Part shown: one piece after another, positions 1 to 4,289 of the stretch
Layout of the letters: each line of letters begins with the position of its first letter
Numbering within the stretch: position 1 is the first letter of the stretch
NCBI GenBank assembly: GCA_009700815.1
Contig: WLLG01000164.1
Span: 1 to 5,757 of the forward strand
Direction of reading: 5' to 3'
DNA: 5,757 nucleotides
From: Actinomycetota bacterium
GTDB taxonomy: Bacteria > Actinomycetota > Acidimicrobiia > Acidimicrobiales > Microtrichaceae
The notes under the pieces: model-generated
The model's database searches: none
Told to the model about the DNA's origin: nothing
Seen by the model: the letters and a program-made list of their open reading frames with translations, nothing else
Translations under genes and position numbers: made by a program

Positions 1-112
1 GCGAGTCCTGGAACTGCATCGCCATATCACTTGGAACCCATTCCGAGTCACTACCACCGGTGGCCTTTCCTTCTGATGGCGGTAAAAGAATGAGAGGCAA
101 CTTGGCAGGCAC
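1..112 (-). CDS. yaaA: YaaA-like peroxide stress protein, N-terminal fragment (runs off the window)
   Basis: This is the first part of a minus-strand gene whose remainder lies beyond base 1. From a TTG at 100-98 the frame reads MPLILLPPSEGKATGGSDSE and stays open to the edge, giving 33 codons. The LILLPPSEGK(T)xGG start is the hallmark N-terminus of actinobacterial YaaA/DUF328 proteins. In Escherichia coli YaaA limits damage from hydrogen peroxide by lowering free intracellular iron, and the family is cytoplasmic. Two starts are possible: GTG at 112-110, adding MPAK, or TTG at 100-98, which fits the family's usual start right at the LILLPPSE strand. Neither has a Shine-Dalgarno sequence. I give the longer form because GTG is the commoner codon and a CAACAT (-10-like) lies 7 nt before it. 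The gene is divergent from the flavoprotein gene at 196. The assignment rests on only about 35 residues, but the motif is distinctive. Confidence 0.72.
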   Translation of the reverse strand, partial: MPAKLPLILLPPSEGKATGGSDSEWVPSDMAMQFQDS

Positions 113-121
113 TGCATTGAT

Positions 122-172
122 GTTGGCAGAGCACGGGTGCACACATGCAACTCTGCCGACCCCAGATCGGCA
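122..172. promoter_or_regulatory. Overlapping inverted repeats in the yaaA/flavoprotein divergent intergenic region
   Basis: GTTGGCAGAG at 122-131 pairs with CTCTGCCGAC at 151-160, nine exact matches plus one G-T. The spacer contains a second short dyad, TGCA-CACA-TGCA, at 138-149. A second repeat, TGCCGA at 154-159 with TCGGCA at 167-172, shares the 154-159 arm, so the two hairpins could not form together in one RNA. The block lies between two divergent starts and covers the region where a -35 element of the gene at 196 would sit, so an operator is plausible. If yaaA has an upstream promoter, the same bases would be in its leader RNA. The function is inference; the repeats are directly visible. 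Confidence 0.4.
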
Positions 173-183
173 AACCCTTCTGG

Positions 184-189
184 TAAATT
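184..189 (+). promoter_or_regulatory. Probable -10 box (TAAATT) giving a leaderless mRNA
   Basis: TAAATT matches the actinobacterial TANNNT -10 consensus and ends 6 nt before the ATG at 196, placing the expected transcription start at or next to the start codon. No purine-rich Shine-Dalgarno sequence occurs in the 20 bases before the ATG, which supports leaderless translation. No convincing -35 hexamer is visible 16-19 bases upstream. Confidence 0.5.
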
Positions 190-195
190 CACCTC

Positions 196-1359
196 ATGAC
201 TCTGACTCTGAATGGGCCGGCAGCGGCACGAAGCCTTCGTGAAATCAGCCAGATCGAAGCGGCTGCTAGCGAATCTCAGCGAACAATGTCTGCACCGCTA
301 GTAGATGCGCTGTGGGACAGCGGACTGTTGTCATTTTTGAATACTCCCGAGGCAGGAGGTTGCGAACCAACATTTACAGAGGTCATCGAAACTTGGATTG
401 AGATGGCAATCCAAGATGGCGCCTTGGGGTGGATTGGTATTGCCAATATGCCTTCGGCGATGGCCGCATCGGCTTACCTTCCAGATGAAGGCTTTCAAGA
501 GCTCTTCGGCAATCCCCTCGACCGGGTAACTGTTGGTGGGCAGTTCTTTCCGAACGGTTCCGGGGAATCCACAGGTGACGGCTACATGCTGTCGGGTTCG
601 TGGAATTTTGGTTCCGGAACGGCTCACTCAAAGTACATAGCCTGCGGCTTCTTCCCGGTGATCGACGGCGAAGCCATCTTTGAACTTACCGAGATTCGTG
701 CGGCACTCGTGCCAAGAGAGCAAGTGCAGTTCACAGATGGGTGGCATGTCCAAGGCCTGCGCGGAACTGGCAGCTATGACTACGCAGTGACCGAGGTTTT
801 TGTTCCCGAATCCAGATGCTTTCCGTTGTTCACCCGCCAGCCTGAGCGCGGCGGGAGTCCACTGTTTCGTATGGGACTGATGCCTATCACTGCCGCGGGT
901 CATGCTGCCTGGGCCCTGGGAGTCTCCAAGAGCATGCTTGATGATGTCGCTGATTTGGCACTCAAGAAAGCACGCATGTCCGACATGGAGACCTTGGCTC
1001 GTCGAAACACCTTTCAACGTAACCTTTCGCACTTCACCGGGATGTGGCGGGCAGCTCGCGCTGGGGTGATTGAAACATTTGGGTCTGCCGAACGAGCCGT
1101 AGCTGCAGGCGAGGAACTCACCCCAAGAATGCGTGCCGACATGCGAGTGGCTGCCACGTATGCAACCGAGGCCTCACGAGAGGTCGGGCAGTGGGCTCAC
1201 CTAGCTGCGGGCACTACGGCAATCCGTGACGGGAGCCGCATGGAGCGAGCATTTCGCGACCTGTACACCGGGACGCAGCACGCCTTCATCAGCGAGAAGA
1301 CCTACATCGACGCGGCTCAGATTTGGCTGGGTCTAGAAGAAGACTTGCCCGGGATCTGA
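196..1359 (+). CDS. Acyl-CoA dehydrogenase-fold flavoprotein, probable group D flavin monooxygenase (HsaA/HpaB-like)
   Basis: This 387-residue cytoplasmic protein has the layout of the acyl-CoA dehydrogenase superfamily: a helical N-terminal domain (about 10-110), a central beta domain (about 112-210) and a C-terminal helical bundle (about 230-380). Visible signposts are GDGYMLSGSWNFGSG (127-141), the beta-domain run GLRGTGSYDYAVTEVFVPE (187-205) and RDLYTGTQHAF (354-364). The GTGS(x)D and RDxxTxxQHAF patterns are typical of the two-component flavin-dependent hydroxylases (HsaA, HpaB large subunit, DszC relatives; Acyl-CoA_dh_2 C-terminal domain) rather than of fatty-acid beta-oxidation dehydrogenases. 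Such enzymes use reduced FMN/FAD from a partner reductase to oxygenate a substrate, often aromatic or steroid-derived. No reductase or ring-cleavage gene is next to it, so the substrate is unknown. The ATG at 196 has no Shine-Dalgarno sequence but sits 6 nt after a TANNNT box. The length is normal and the gene is intact. A true acyl-CoA dehydrogenase remains possible. Confidence 0.8.
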   Translation: MTLTLNGPAAARSLREISQIEAAASESQRTMSAPLVDALWDSGLLSFLNTPEAGGCEPTFTEVIETWIEMAIQDGALGWIGIANMPSAMAASAYLPDEGFQELFGNPLDRVTVGGQFFPNGSGESTGDGYMLSGSWNFGSGTAHSKYIACGFFPVIDGEAIFELTEIRAALVPREQVQFTDGWHVQGLRGTGSYDYAVTEVFVPESRCFPLFTRQPERGGSPLFRMGLMPITAAGHAAWALGVSKSMLDDVADLALKKARMSDMETLARRNTFQRNLSHFTGMWRAARAGVIETFGSAERAVAAGEELTPRMRADMRVAATYATEASREVGQWAHLAAGTTAIRDGSRMERAFRDLYTGTQHAFISEKTYIDAAQIWLGLEEDLPGI

Positions 1360-1368
1360 ATCGGTTTC

Positions 1369-1389
1369 GGCACAGTTTCACGCCGTGCC
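1369..1389 (+). terminator. Weak hairpin after the flavoprotein gene
   Basis: GGCAC at 1369-1373 pairs with GTGCC at 1385-1389 across an 11-nt loop, starting 10 bases after the stop codon. No T-tract follows, so it is at best a weak terminator. Nothing better is seen between this gene and tRNA-Arg on the opposite strand. Confidence 0.22.
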
Positions 1390-1412
1390 CAACCCCAACG
1401 AGCTATCCAGTT

Positions 1413-1435
1413 TGGCTAGCTGAACTCAGTAGCCA
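1413..1435 (-). terminator. Hairpin downstream of tRNA-Arg
   Basis: On the plus strand TGGCTA (1413-1418) pairs with TAGCCA (1430-1435). Inside it CTG and CAG pair around an AACT loop, leaving one bulged G at 1419, so nine base pairs form in total. It lies 23 bases past the 3' end of the minus-strand tRNA-Arg gene and could end that transcript or mark a 3' processing site. There is no U-run, and it could act on either strand. Confidence 0.3.
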
Positions 1436-1458
1436 CACGGTACCCGCCAAATTTGAAG

Positions 1459-1532
1459 TGCCCTCGGTTGGATTCGAACCAACGACCGACGGATTAGAAG
1501 TCCGTTGCTCTATCCATCTGAGCTACGAGGGC
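1459..1532 (-). tRNA. tRNA-Arg (anticodon TCT)
   Basis: The reverse complement folds into a full cloverleaf. The acceptor stem GCCCTCG/CGAGGGC is perfect, the D-stem is GCTC/GAGC, and the anticodon stem ACGGA/TCCGT carries loop CTTCTAA. The T-arm is GTTGG-TTCGAAT-CCAAC and the discriminator is A (1459). The anticodon TCT (plus-strand AGA at 1496-1498) reads AGA/AGG arginine codons, which are rare in GC-rich Actinomycetota. CCA is not encoded; the next bases read CTT on the minus strand. It lies 73 bp after the SGNH gene on the same strand, so it may have its own promoter or receive read-through. Confidence 0.96.
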
Positions 1533-1537
1533 GGCCG

Positions 1538-1555
1538 ACAAGAGCGAACTCTTGT
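1538..1555 (-). other. Hairpin just 5' of tRNA-Arg
   Basis: ACAAGAG and CTCTTGT form a perfect 7-bp stem. On the minus strand the loop is TTCG, which as RNA is a stable UUCG tetraloop. The stem base is only five bases before the tRNA-Arg 5' end, so it would lie in the pre-tRNA leader next to the RNase P cut site, or end SGNH mRNA ahead of the tRNA. On the plus strand the same sequence has a CGAA loop and is followed by TATGTG. No T-tract is present on either side. The role is inferred. Confidence 0.35.
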
Positions 1556-1605
1556 TATGTGAGCGTTGATCTTGTCACGCCGAGCACACCTTGCGTCAAC
1601 ACCAA

Positions 1606-2472
1606 CTACAAACCCGGCACGGGAGTAGTGGGCAGGCCAATCCCAGCCTTCATGGTTTCCACCATCAGCTTGGCGCCCAGCGTCTTGAGGTGAATGGCGT
1701 CATAGGTCAGTCCGGGAAGGTTTGATACTGCGGCCCAGTCGGCAAGAGCAATCACCGGGTCGCGAACAACAAGAGCGTCTAGCTGCTCGTTGACATAAGG
1801 GAAGTACCAGTTGTACTTCTGTGCCTGAGCCAGCGCCGATGGGGGAATCAGCGAAGGGTCCGGGTCTCGCAGCGTGACCCAGACGATTTTCTTCGCTCCC
1901 TTTTCCCGAAGTGTTGCTATGAGCGCGTCGGCCTCACGGTTGAACTGTGCGGCCCACGTATCGTACTGAGCTCGATCTTTTCCCCAGAGGGAGTTGTAAC
2001 CAAGCGCCACCACAACCACGGATCCAACTGGTACCGGGTCTGCTGCTAGTTCGGCATTGGCTGCCTTGAGCATCAGTGCGGGACGACCACGAACATCTAC
2101 CTGCCAATCGGGTAGAGCTGCGGGCAGGGTGTCCTTGACTCCAAGGCCAACCGAGTCTGTCAGCAGGGTGAGCGTCTTTGGCCAAGAGGGGTTGAGTTTG
2201 ATGCCGCTATGAGCAACGGCATTACTCAGAACTGAACTCGGTGCAGCAGTGGTCGGTGCAGCAGTGGTCGGTGCAGCAGCAGTCGGTGGAGCAGTGGTCG
2301 GTGCAGCAGCAGTCGGTGGAGCACTAGTCGGTGCGGCCTTGGTCAGAGCTGCTGCCGGTGCGGCCTGCAAGCCTGTTGATGAACTCAGCGCATAGGCACC
2401 TATCACCCCCAGAGTCACGAGAAGGAGCGCACCCAAAGAAAGCTGAACACCTCGAGAACTGTTGCCAAGCAC
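1606..2472 (-). CDS. Membrane-anchored or secreted SGNH/GDSL-type hydrolase with Pro/Ala/Thr linker
   Basis: This 288-residue protein has three parts. A basic N-terminus leads into a hydrophobic segment (about 11-30), a signal peptide or single membrane anchor. A low-complexity Ala/Pro/Thr linker (about 36-80) follows, containing seven pentapeptides such as TTAAP. The extracytoplasmic domain (about 98-280) shows SGNH blocks: block I as LTDSVGLG with nucleophile Ser107 (Thr in place of the usual Gly), a possible block II near Gly129, block III as LGYN with Asn160, and block V as YDAIH with Asp258 and His261. This resembles stand-alone or acyltransferase-linked SGNH domains that esterify or de-esterify cell-wall glycans, but the substrate cannot be told. 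The GTG start is fixed by an in-frame TAA five codons upstream; later TTG/GTG codons would cut into the hydrophobic segment. It has no Shine-Dalgarno sequence and appears leaderless. It ends with TAG. Confidence 0.8.
   Translation of the reverse strand: MLGNSSRGVQLSLGALLLVTLGVIGAYALSSSTGLQAAPAAALTKAAPTSAPPTAAAPTTAPPTAAAPTTAAPTTAAPSSVLSNAVAHSGIKLNPSWPKTLTLLTDSVGLGVKDTLPAALPDWQVDVRGRPALMLKAANAELAADPVPVGSVVVVALGYNSLWGKDRAQYDTWAAQFNREADALIATLREKGAKKIVWVTLRDPDPSLIPPSALAQAQKYNWYFPYVNEQLDALVVRDPVIALADWAAVSNLPGLTYDAIHLKTLGAKLMVETMKAGIGLPTTPVPGL
2239..2343 (-). repeat. Seven tandem 15-bp units coding the Pro/Ala/Thr linker
   Basis: Seven head-to-tail units begin at 2239, 2254, 2269, 2284, 2299, 2314 and 2329, on the plus strand variants of CGGTGCAGCAGTGGT. 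The first two are identical and the rest differ at a few positions, with drift towards 2343. In protein order they encode TKAAP, TSAPP, TAAAP, TTAPP, TAAAP, TTAAP, TTAAP. The unit is a multiple of three, so copy-number slippage would change linker length without breaking frame. Pro/Thr-rich extracellular linkers in Actinomycetota are often O-mannosylated; that is inference here. Confidence 0.9.
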
Positions 2473-2478
2473 CCTGCA

Positions 2479-2484
2479 ACTTTA
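2479..2484 (-). promoter_or_regulatory. Probable -10 box (TAAAGT) of the SGNH gene, leaderless
   Basis: Read on the minus strand, TAAAGT is followed by TGCAGG and then the GTG start, so the expected transcription start falls at the start codon. The AGG directly abuts GTG and is too close to serve as a Shine-Dalgarno sequence. No clear -35 hexamer is found. A 6-bp dyad with a GAAG loop (TCTCAT 2514-2519, ATGAGA 2524-2529) lies 30 bp upstream, between this promoter and that of tRNA-His. Confidence 0.5.
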
Positions 2485-2539
2485 CAGACCAACGGCTCTC
2501 AGCGGCTAGTCAGTCTCATGAAGATGAGAATCCCCCGGC

Positions 2540-2568
2540 TTCGACTATCGAGTTGAACCGTATATGAT
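2540..2568 (+). promoter_or_regulatory. Promoter of the tRNA-His/tRNA-Lys unit
   Basis: TATGAT at 2563-2568 is a near-consensus -10 box. TTCGAC at 2540-2545, 17 bases upstream, is a weak -35 candidate. The predicted start near 2575 leaves a leader of about nine bases before tRNA-His. A TTGAAC at 2553-2558 looks like a -35 element but is only 4 nt from the -10 box and is discounted. Confidence 0.55.
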
Positions 2569-2584
2569 CACTCTCCTTGTCATG

Positions 2585-2662
2585 GTGGCCGTAGCTCAGC
2601 CCGGTTAGAGCGCCAGGTTGTGGTCCTGGAAGTCGGGGGTTCGAGTCCCCTCGGTCACCCCA
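2585..2662 (+). tRNA. tRNA-His (anticodon GTG), CCA encoded
   Basis: The acceptor stem GTGGCCG/CGGTCAC has one G-T pair. The D-stem is GCTC/GAGC, the anticodon stem CCAGG/CCTGG carries loop TTGTGGT, and the T-arm is GGGGG-TTCGAGT-CCCCT. The anticodon GTG is at 2620-2622. The genome supplies G at 2584 opposite discriminator C (2659), the extra G(-1):C73 pair that histidyl-tRNA synthetase recognises, so the mature RNA should begin at 2584. CCA is encoded at 2660-2662, unlike the other two tRNAs in the window. Confidence 0.97.
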
Positions 2663-2664
2663 AG

Positions 2665-2704
2665 GCCCGGCGGCCGACTGCACTTGTGCTCGAGGCCGCC
2701 GGGC
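2665..2704 (+). terminator. GC-rich perfect hairpin after tRNA-His
   Basis: GCCCGGCGGCC (2665-2675) and GGCCGCCGGGC (2694-2704) form a perfect 11-bp, all-G/C stem two bases after the encoded CCA. Inside the 18-nt loop, GCAC and GTGC can form a small second stem. No U-tract follows (AACTAC), so it is either a U-less actinobacterial-type terminator or a structure guiding 3' processing between the two tRNAs. Confidence 0.5.
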
Positions 2705-2718
2705 AACTACAAAACTGT

Positions 2719-2740
2719 CCTGTCGATCCGGGTCGACAGG
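2719..2740 (+). other. Second hairpin between tRNA-His and tRNA-Lys
   Basis: CCTGTCGA (2719-2726) pairs perfectly with TCGACAGG (2733-2740) around a TCCGGG loop, and can be lengthened by a T-G and a G-C pair. It ends seven bases before tRNA-Lys. If both tRNAs are made as one transcript, it sits in the spacer next to the RNase P site. If tRNA-Lys has its own promoter, it would overlap it; I see no good -10 box there. Confidence 0.45.
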
Positions 2741-2747
2741 GCAACAT

Positions 2748-2820
2748 GCGCCTCTAGCTCAATTGGCAGAGCATCGGACTCTTAATCCGCAGGTTCTGGG
2801 TTCAAGTCCCAGGGGGCGCA
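2748..2820 (+). tRNA. tRNA-Lys (anticodon CTT)
   Basis: The acceptor stem GCGCCTC/GGGGCGC contains one T-G pair. The D-stem is GCTC/GAGC and the T-arm is CTGGG-TTCAAGT-CCCAG. The anticodon stem TCGGA/TCCGC has a mismatch at its first pair, and loop CTCTTAA places anticodon CTT at 2781-2783. The discriminator is A (2820). CCA is not encoded; CAA follows. It is 85 bp downstream of tRNA-His and probably in the same unit, since no separate promoter is evident. Confidence 0.96.
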
Positions 2821-2840
2821 CAACAAAAACACTGCAAACA

Positions 2841-2876
2841 CGGGGTTCCGAGCAATCGGGGCCCCGCCGCAGTTTT
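2841..2876 (+). terminator. Intrinsic terminator of the tRNA unit
   Basis: CGGGGTTCCGA (2841-2851) pairs with TCGGGGCCCCG (2856-2866) through nine Watson-Crick and two G-U pairs. The loop is GCAA, a GNRA tetraloop. A TTTT run at 2873-2876 follows after six bases. It is 20 bp past tRNA-Lys and is the best-formed terminator in the window. Confidence 0.65.
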
Positions 2877-2897
2877 CCTCATCCCACTCTTACCCCA

Positions 2898-2950
2898 CGC
2901 GTTTGGAGCGGAAAATCGACACATACTGTCGATTTTCCGCTCCAGACGCG
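2898..2950. repeat. 24-bp near-perfect palindrome before the lipase gene
   Basis: The left arm at 2898-2921 and the right arm at 2927-2950 are reverse complements over 24 bases, with one mismatch that would be a G-U pair in RNA. The loop is only CATAC (2922-2926). The inner part, AAAATCGACA/TGTCGATTTT, looks like a short bidirectional terminator core, with T4 leaving the stem on either strand. The outer part, centred on GGAGCGG/CCGCTCC, makes the whole far longer than a usual terminator. It ends 34 bp before the lipase ATG, about where that gene's -35 region would be. It may be a second terminator for the tRNA unit, an operator, or a copy of a dispersed palindromic repeat. Confidence 0.85.
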
Positions 2951-2971
2951 AATGATCACGAAGCGAACTTC

Positions 2972-2977
2972 TAGGGT
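2972..2977 (+). promoter_or_regulatory. TAGGGT: -10 box or weak Shine-Dalgarno of the lipase gene
   Basis: TAGGGT fits TANNNT and lies 7 nt before the ATG at 2985, the spacing of a leaderless gene. The same bases contain AGGG eight bases before the ATG, which could instead be a weak ribosome binding site. The sequence alone cannot decide between the two. Confidence 0.4.
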
Positions 2978-2984
2978 TAGCTGA

Positions 2985-4289
2985 ATGTCGCCCGCCCTGA
3001 GCACCCAAAAAACTAGGCGCCACAGGGCTGCTGTTTGTGTGACGGCGCTGCTCGTACTCTCGGGCGCATGCTCCACGGCTGAGCAGAGCAAGCCAGCGCA
3101 GTCCCCTCAGAGTTCGCAATCCACCTCCAGCGAACTGCAAGCGCCTGCGCCAATACAAGTTCCCATTCTTGAGCGCGACGGAGATGCGTACCGAGTTCCC
3201 GATCCGCTGCCGGCCGGCGCACCTGGAACACTGCTTGCCGCTACCCCCAGCAGAATCAGCGAGACCTTCGAGGGAGCAACCAGAATTGAGTTGCTCTACT
3301 TGTCTGATAACCGCACTGACCAGCCAGTTGCAGTCAGCGGCACTCTGCTCATCCCGCCAGGGGCTGCTCCCAAGGACGGGTGGCCGATTGTGTCCTGGGG
3401 GCACGGAACCACCGGGGTCGCTGATGTCTGTGCGCCTTCGACAACAGACAACTTGTTCTACAACGAATACGCTCAGCAGGTTCGTTCGCTTCTGAGCGCC
3501 GGCTACGCCGTTGCGGCATCTGATTACATCGGACTAGCAACCCCGGGGCCCCACACCTACAGCGTGGGCGTGGACTTGGGCAATGCCATGGCCGATATCG
3601 TTCCGGCAGCTCGCTCTGCGACCAGCACATTGTCAAAGACTTGGTTTGCGATAGGGCATTCTGAGGGTGGCCAAGCAGCACTGTTTGCAACCCGCTCCGC
3701 TAGCCGTCACCCCGATCTTCAACTTGCTGCAACCGTAGCGATTGCCCCGACCAGTTCTTTGGGAAGTGCGTTGCCAGCCATTATTTCTGGCGGACTCCCT
3801 GCTGACGTGGTCTACGGGCTCTATCTGCTGGTAGGTCTCTCTACTGTTGATCCATCGATCACGTTGGAACGCTTTAGCGGCCCCGCAACAGAACCGCACC
3901 TGGATCTGATTACGCAGTCGGGTTGTTTGCTCGAGGCCTTTGAGGAATTCGCTACTACGAACGTTGATCAGGTGTTCAAGATTTCACCCTCTGAGATGGC
4001 AGAAATCTCGGCGCTTCTTGCAACGGTCGGGAACCCCGACCAAGAACCAACAGTCGGCCCACTGCTGTTAGTGCAAGGCGAGGATGACCAAGATATTCCC
4101 GCAGGTATTACCGAACTGCTCTCCGAGCATCTTCAGGAACTCGGGGTTGATGTGACGCTGCGGGAGTACCCCGAACTCGGCCACGACACGGTGCTCGGGC
4201 CGGCCACTTGCGAAACTCTGGATTGGCTTGCCGAGCACGGGGGGCCGAAACCAGAGGATTGCGTAGCGGAGCCGACGGACATGTCCTAG
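2985..4289 (+). CDS. Secretory lipase-family alpha/beta hydrolase, putative lipoprotein
   Basis: This 434-residue exported hydrolase has a basic N-terminus (KTRRHR, 9-14), a hydrophobic core (about 15-25) and LSGAC, where Cys29 may be lipidated. The lipobox is imperfect (Ser at -3), so plain signal-peptidase cleavage is possible. A Ser/Gln/Pro-rich stretch (30-60) follows. The catalytic domain matches the secretory lipase (LIP) family. It has an oxyanion-region WGHGTTG (138-144), the SDYIGLATPGPHTY stretch (179-192) and the nucleophile elbow GHSEGG with Ser226. The likely acid is Asp368 in GEDDQDIP and the likely base His400 in ELGHDTV. Cysteines at 149, 314, 409 and 426 could form two disulfides. 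The family cleaves triacylglycerols or other esters outside the cell; the actual substrate is unknown. The length is normal for the family. The ATG start is supported by the signal peptide. The gene is monocistronic, with a large palindrome upstream, and its TAG abuts the stop of the convergent gene. Confidence 0.88.
   Translation: MSPALSTQKTRRHRAAVCVTALLVLSGACSTAEQSKPAQSPQSSQSTSSELQAPAPIQVPILERDGDAYRVPDPLPAGAPGTLLAATPSRISETFEGATRIELLYLSDNRTDQPVAVSGTLLIPPGAAPKDGWPIVSWGHGTTGVADVCAPSTTDNLFYNEYAQQVRSLLSAGYAVAASDYIGLATPGPHTYSVGVDLGNAMADIVPAARSATSTLSKTWFAIGHSEGGQAALFATRSASRHPDLQLAATVAIAPTSSLGSALPAIISGGLPADVVYGLYLLVGLSTVDPSITLERFSGPATEPHLDLITQSGCLLEAFEEFATTNVDQVFKISPSEMAEISALLATVGNPDQEPTVGPLLLVQGEDDQDIPAGITELLSEHLQELGVDVTLREYPELGHDTVLGPATCETLDWLAEHGGPKPEDCVAEPTDMS

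Noticed and set aside
60..242. 60-residue plus-strand open frame before the flavoprotein gene
   Set aside because: It overlaps both the yaaA fragment and the start of the flavoprotein gene in another frame, has no ribosome binding site and has no recognisable protein features.
628..1032. 134-residue minus-strand open frame
   Set aside because: It is entirely antisense to the well-supported flavoprotein gene and has no domain signature.
196..1359. Steroid-degradation (hsa) cluster
   Set aside because: The protein resembles HsaA-type hydroxylases, but no reductase, dioxygenase or hydrolase of that pathway is nearby, so neither a pathway nor a gene symbol is assigned.
2239..2343. CRISPR-like array
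   Set aside because: The units are contiguous without spacers and read in frame as the linker of the SGNH protein.
2553..2568. TTGAAC plus TATGAT as a complete promoter
   Set aside because: Only four bases separate them; only the TATGAT box is kept as the -10 element.
1459..2820. tRNA genes as attachment sites of an integrated element
   Set aside because: No integrase, no direct repeat of a tRNA 3' end and no phage-like gene occurs in the window.
2802..3404. 200-residue minus-strand open frame
   Set aside because: It runs through tRNA-Lys, the terminator, the palindrome and the antisense of the lipase signal peptide; its composition is Arg/Ser-rich, as expected of a shadow frame.
3349..3899. 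Two minus-strand open frames (3349-3690 and 3633-3899)
   Set aside because: They are antisense to the lipase catalytic domain, whose motifs are clear; no independent evidence supports them.
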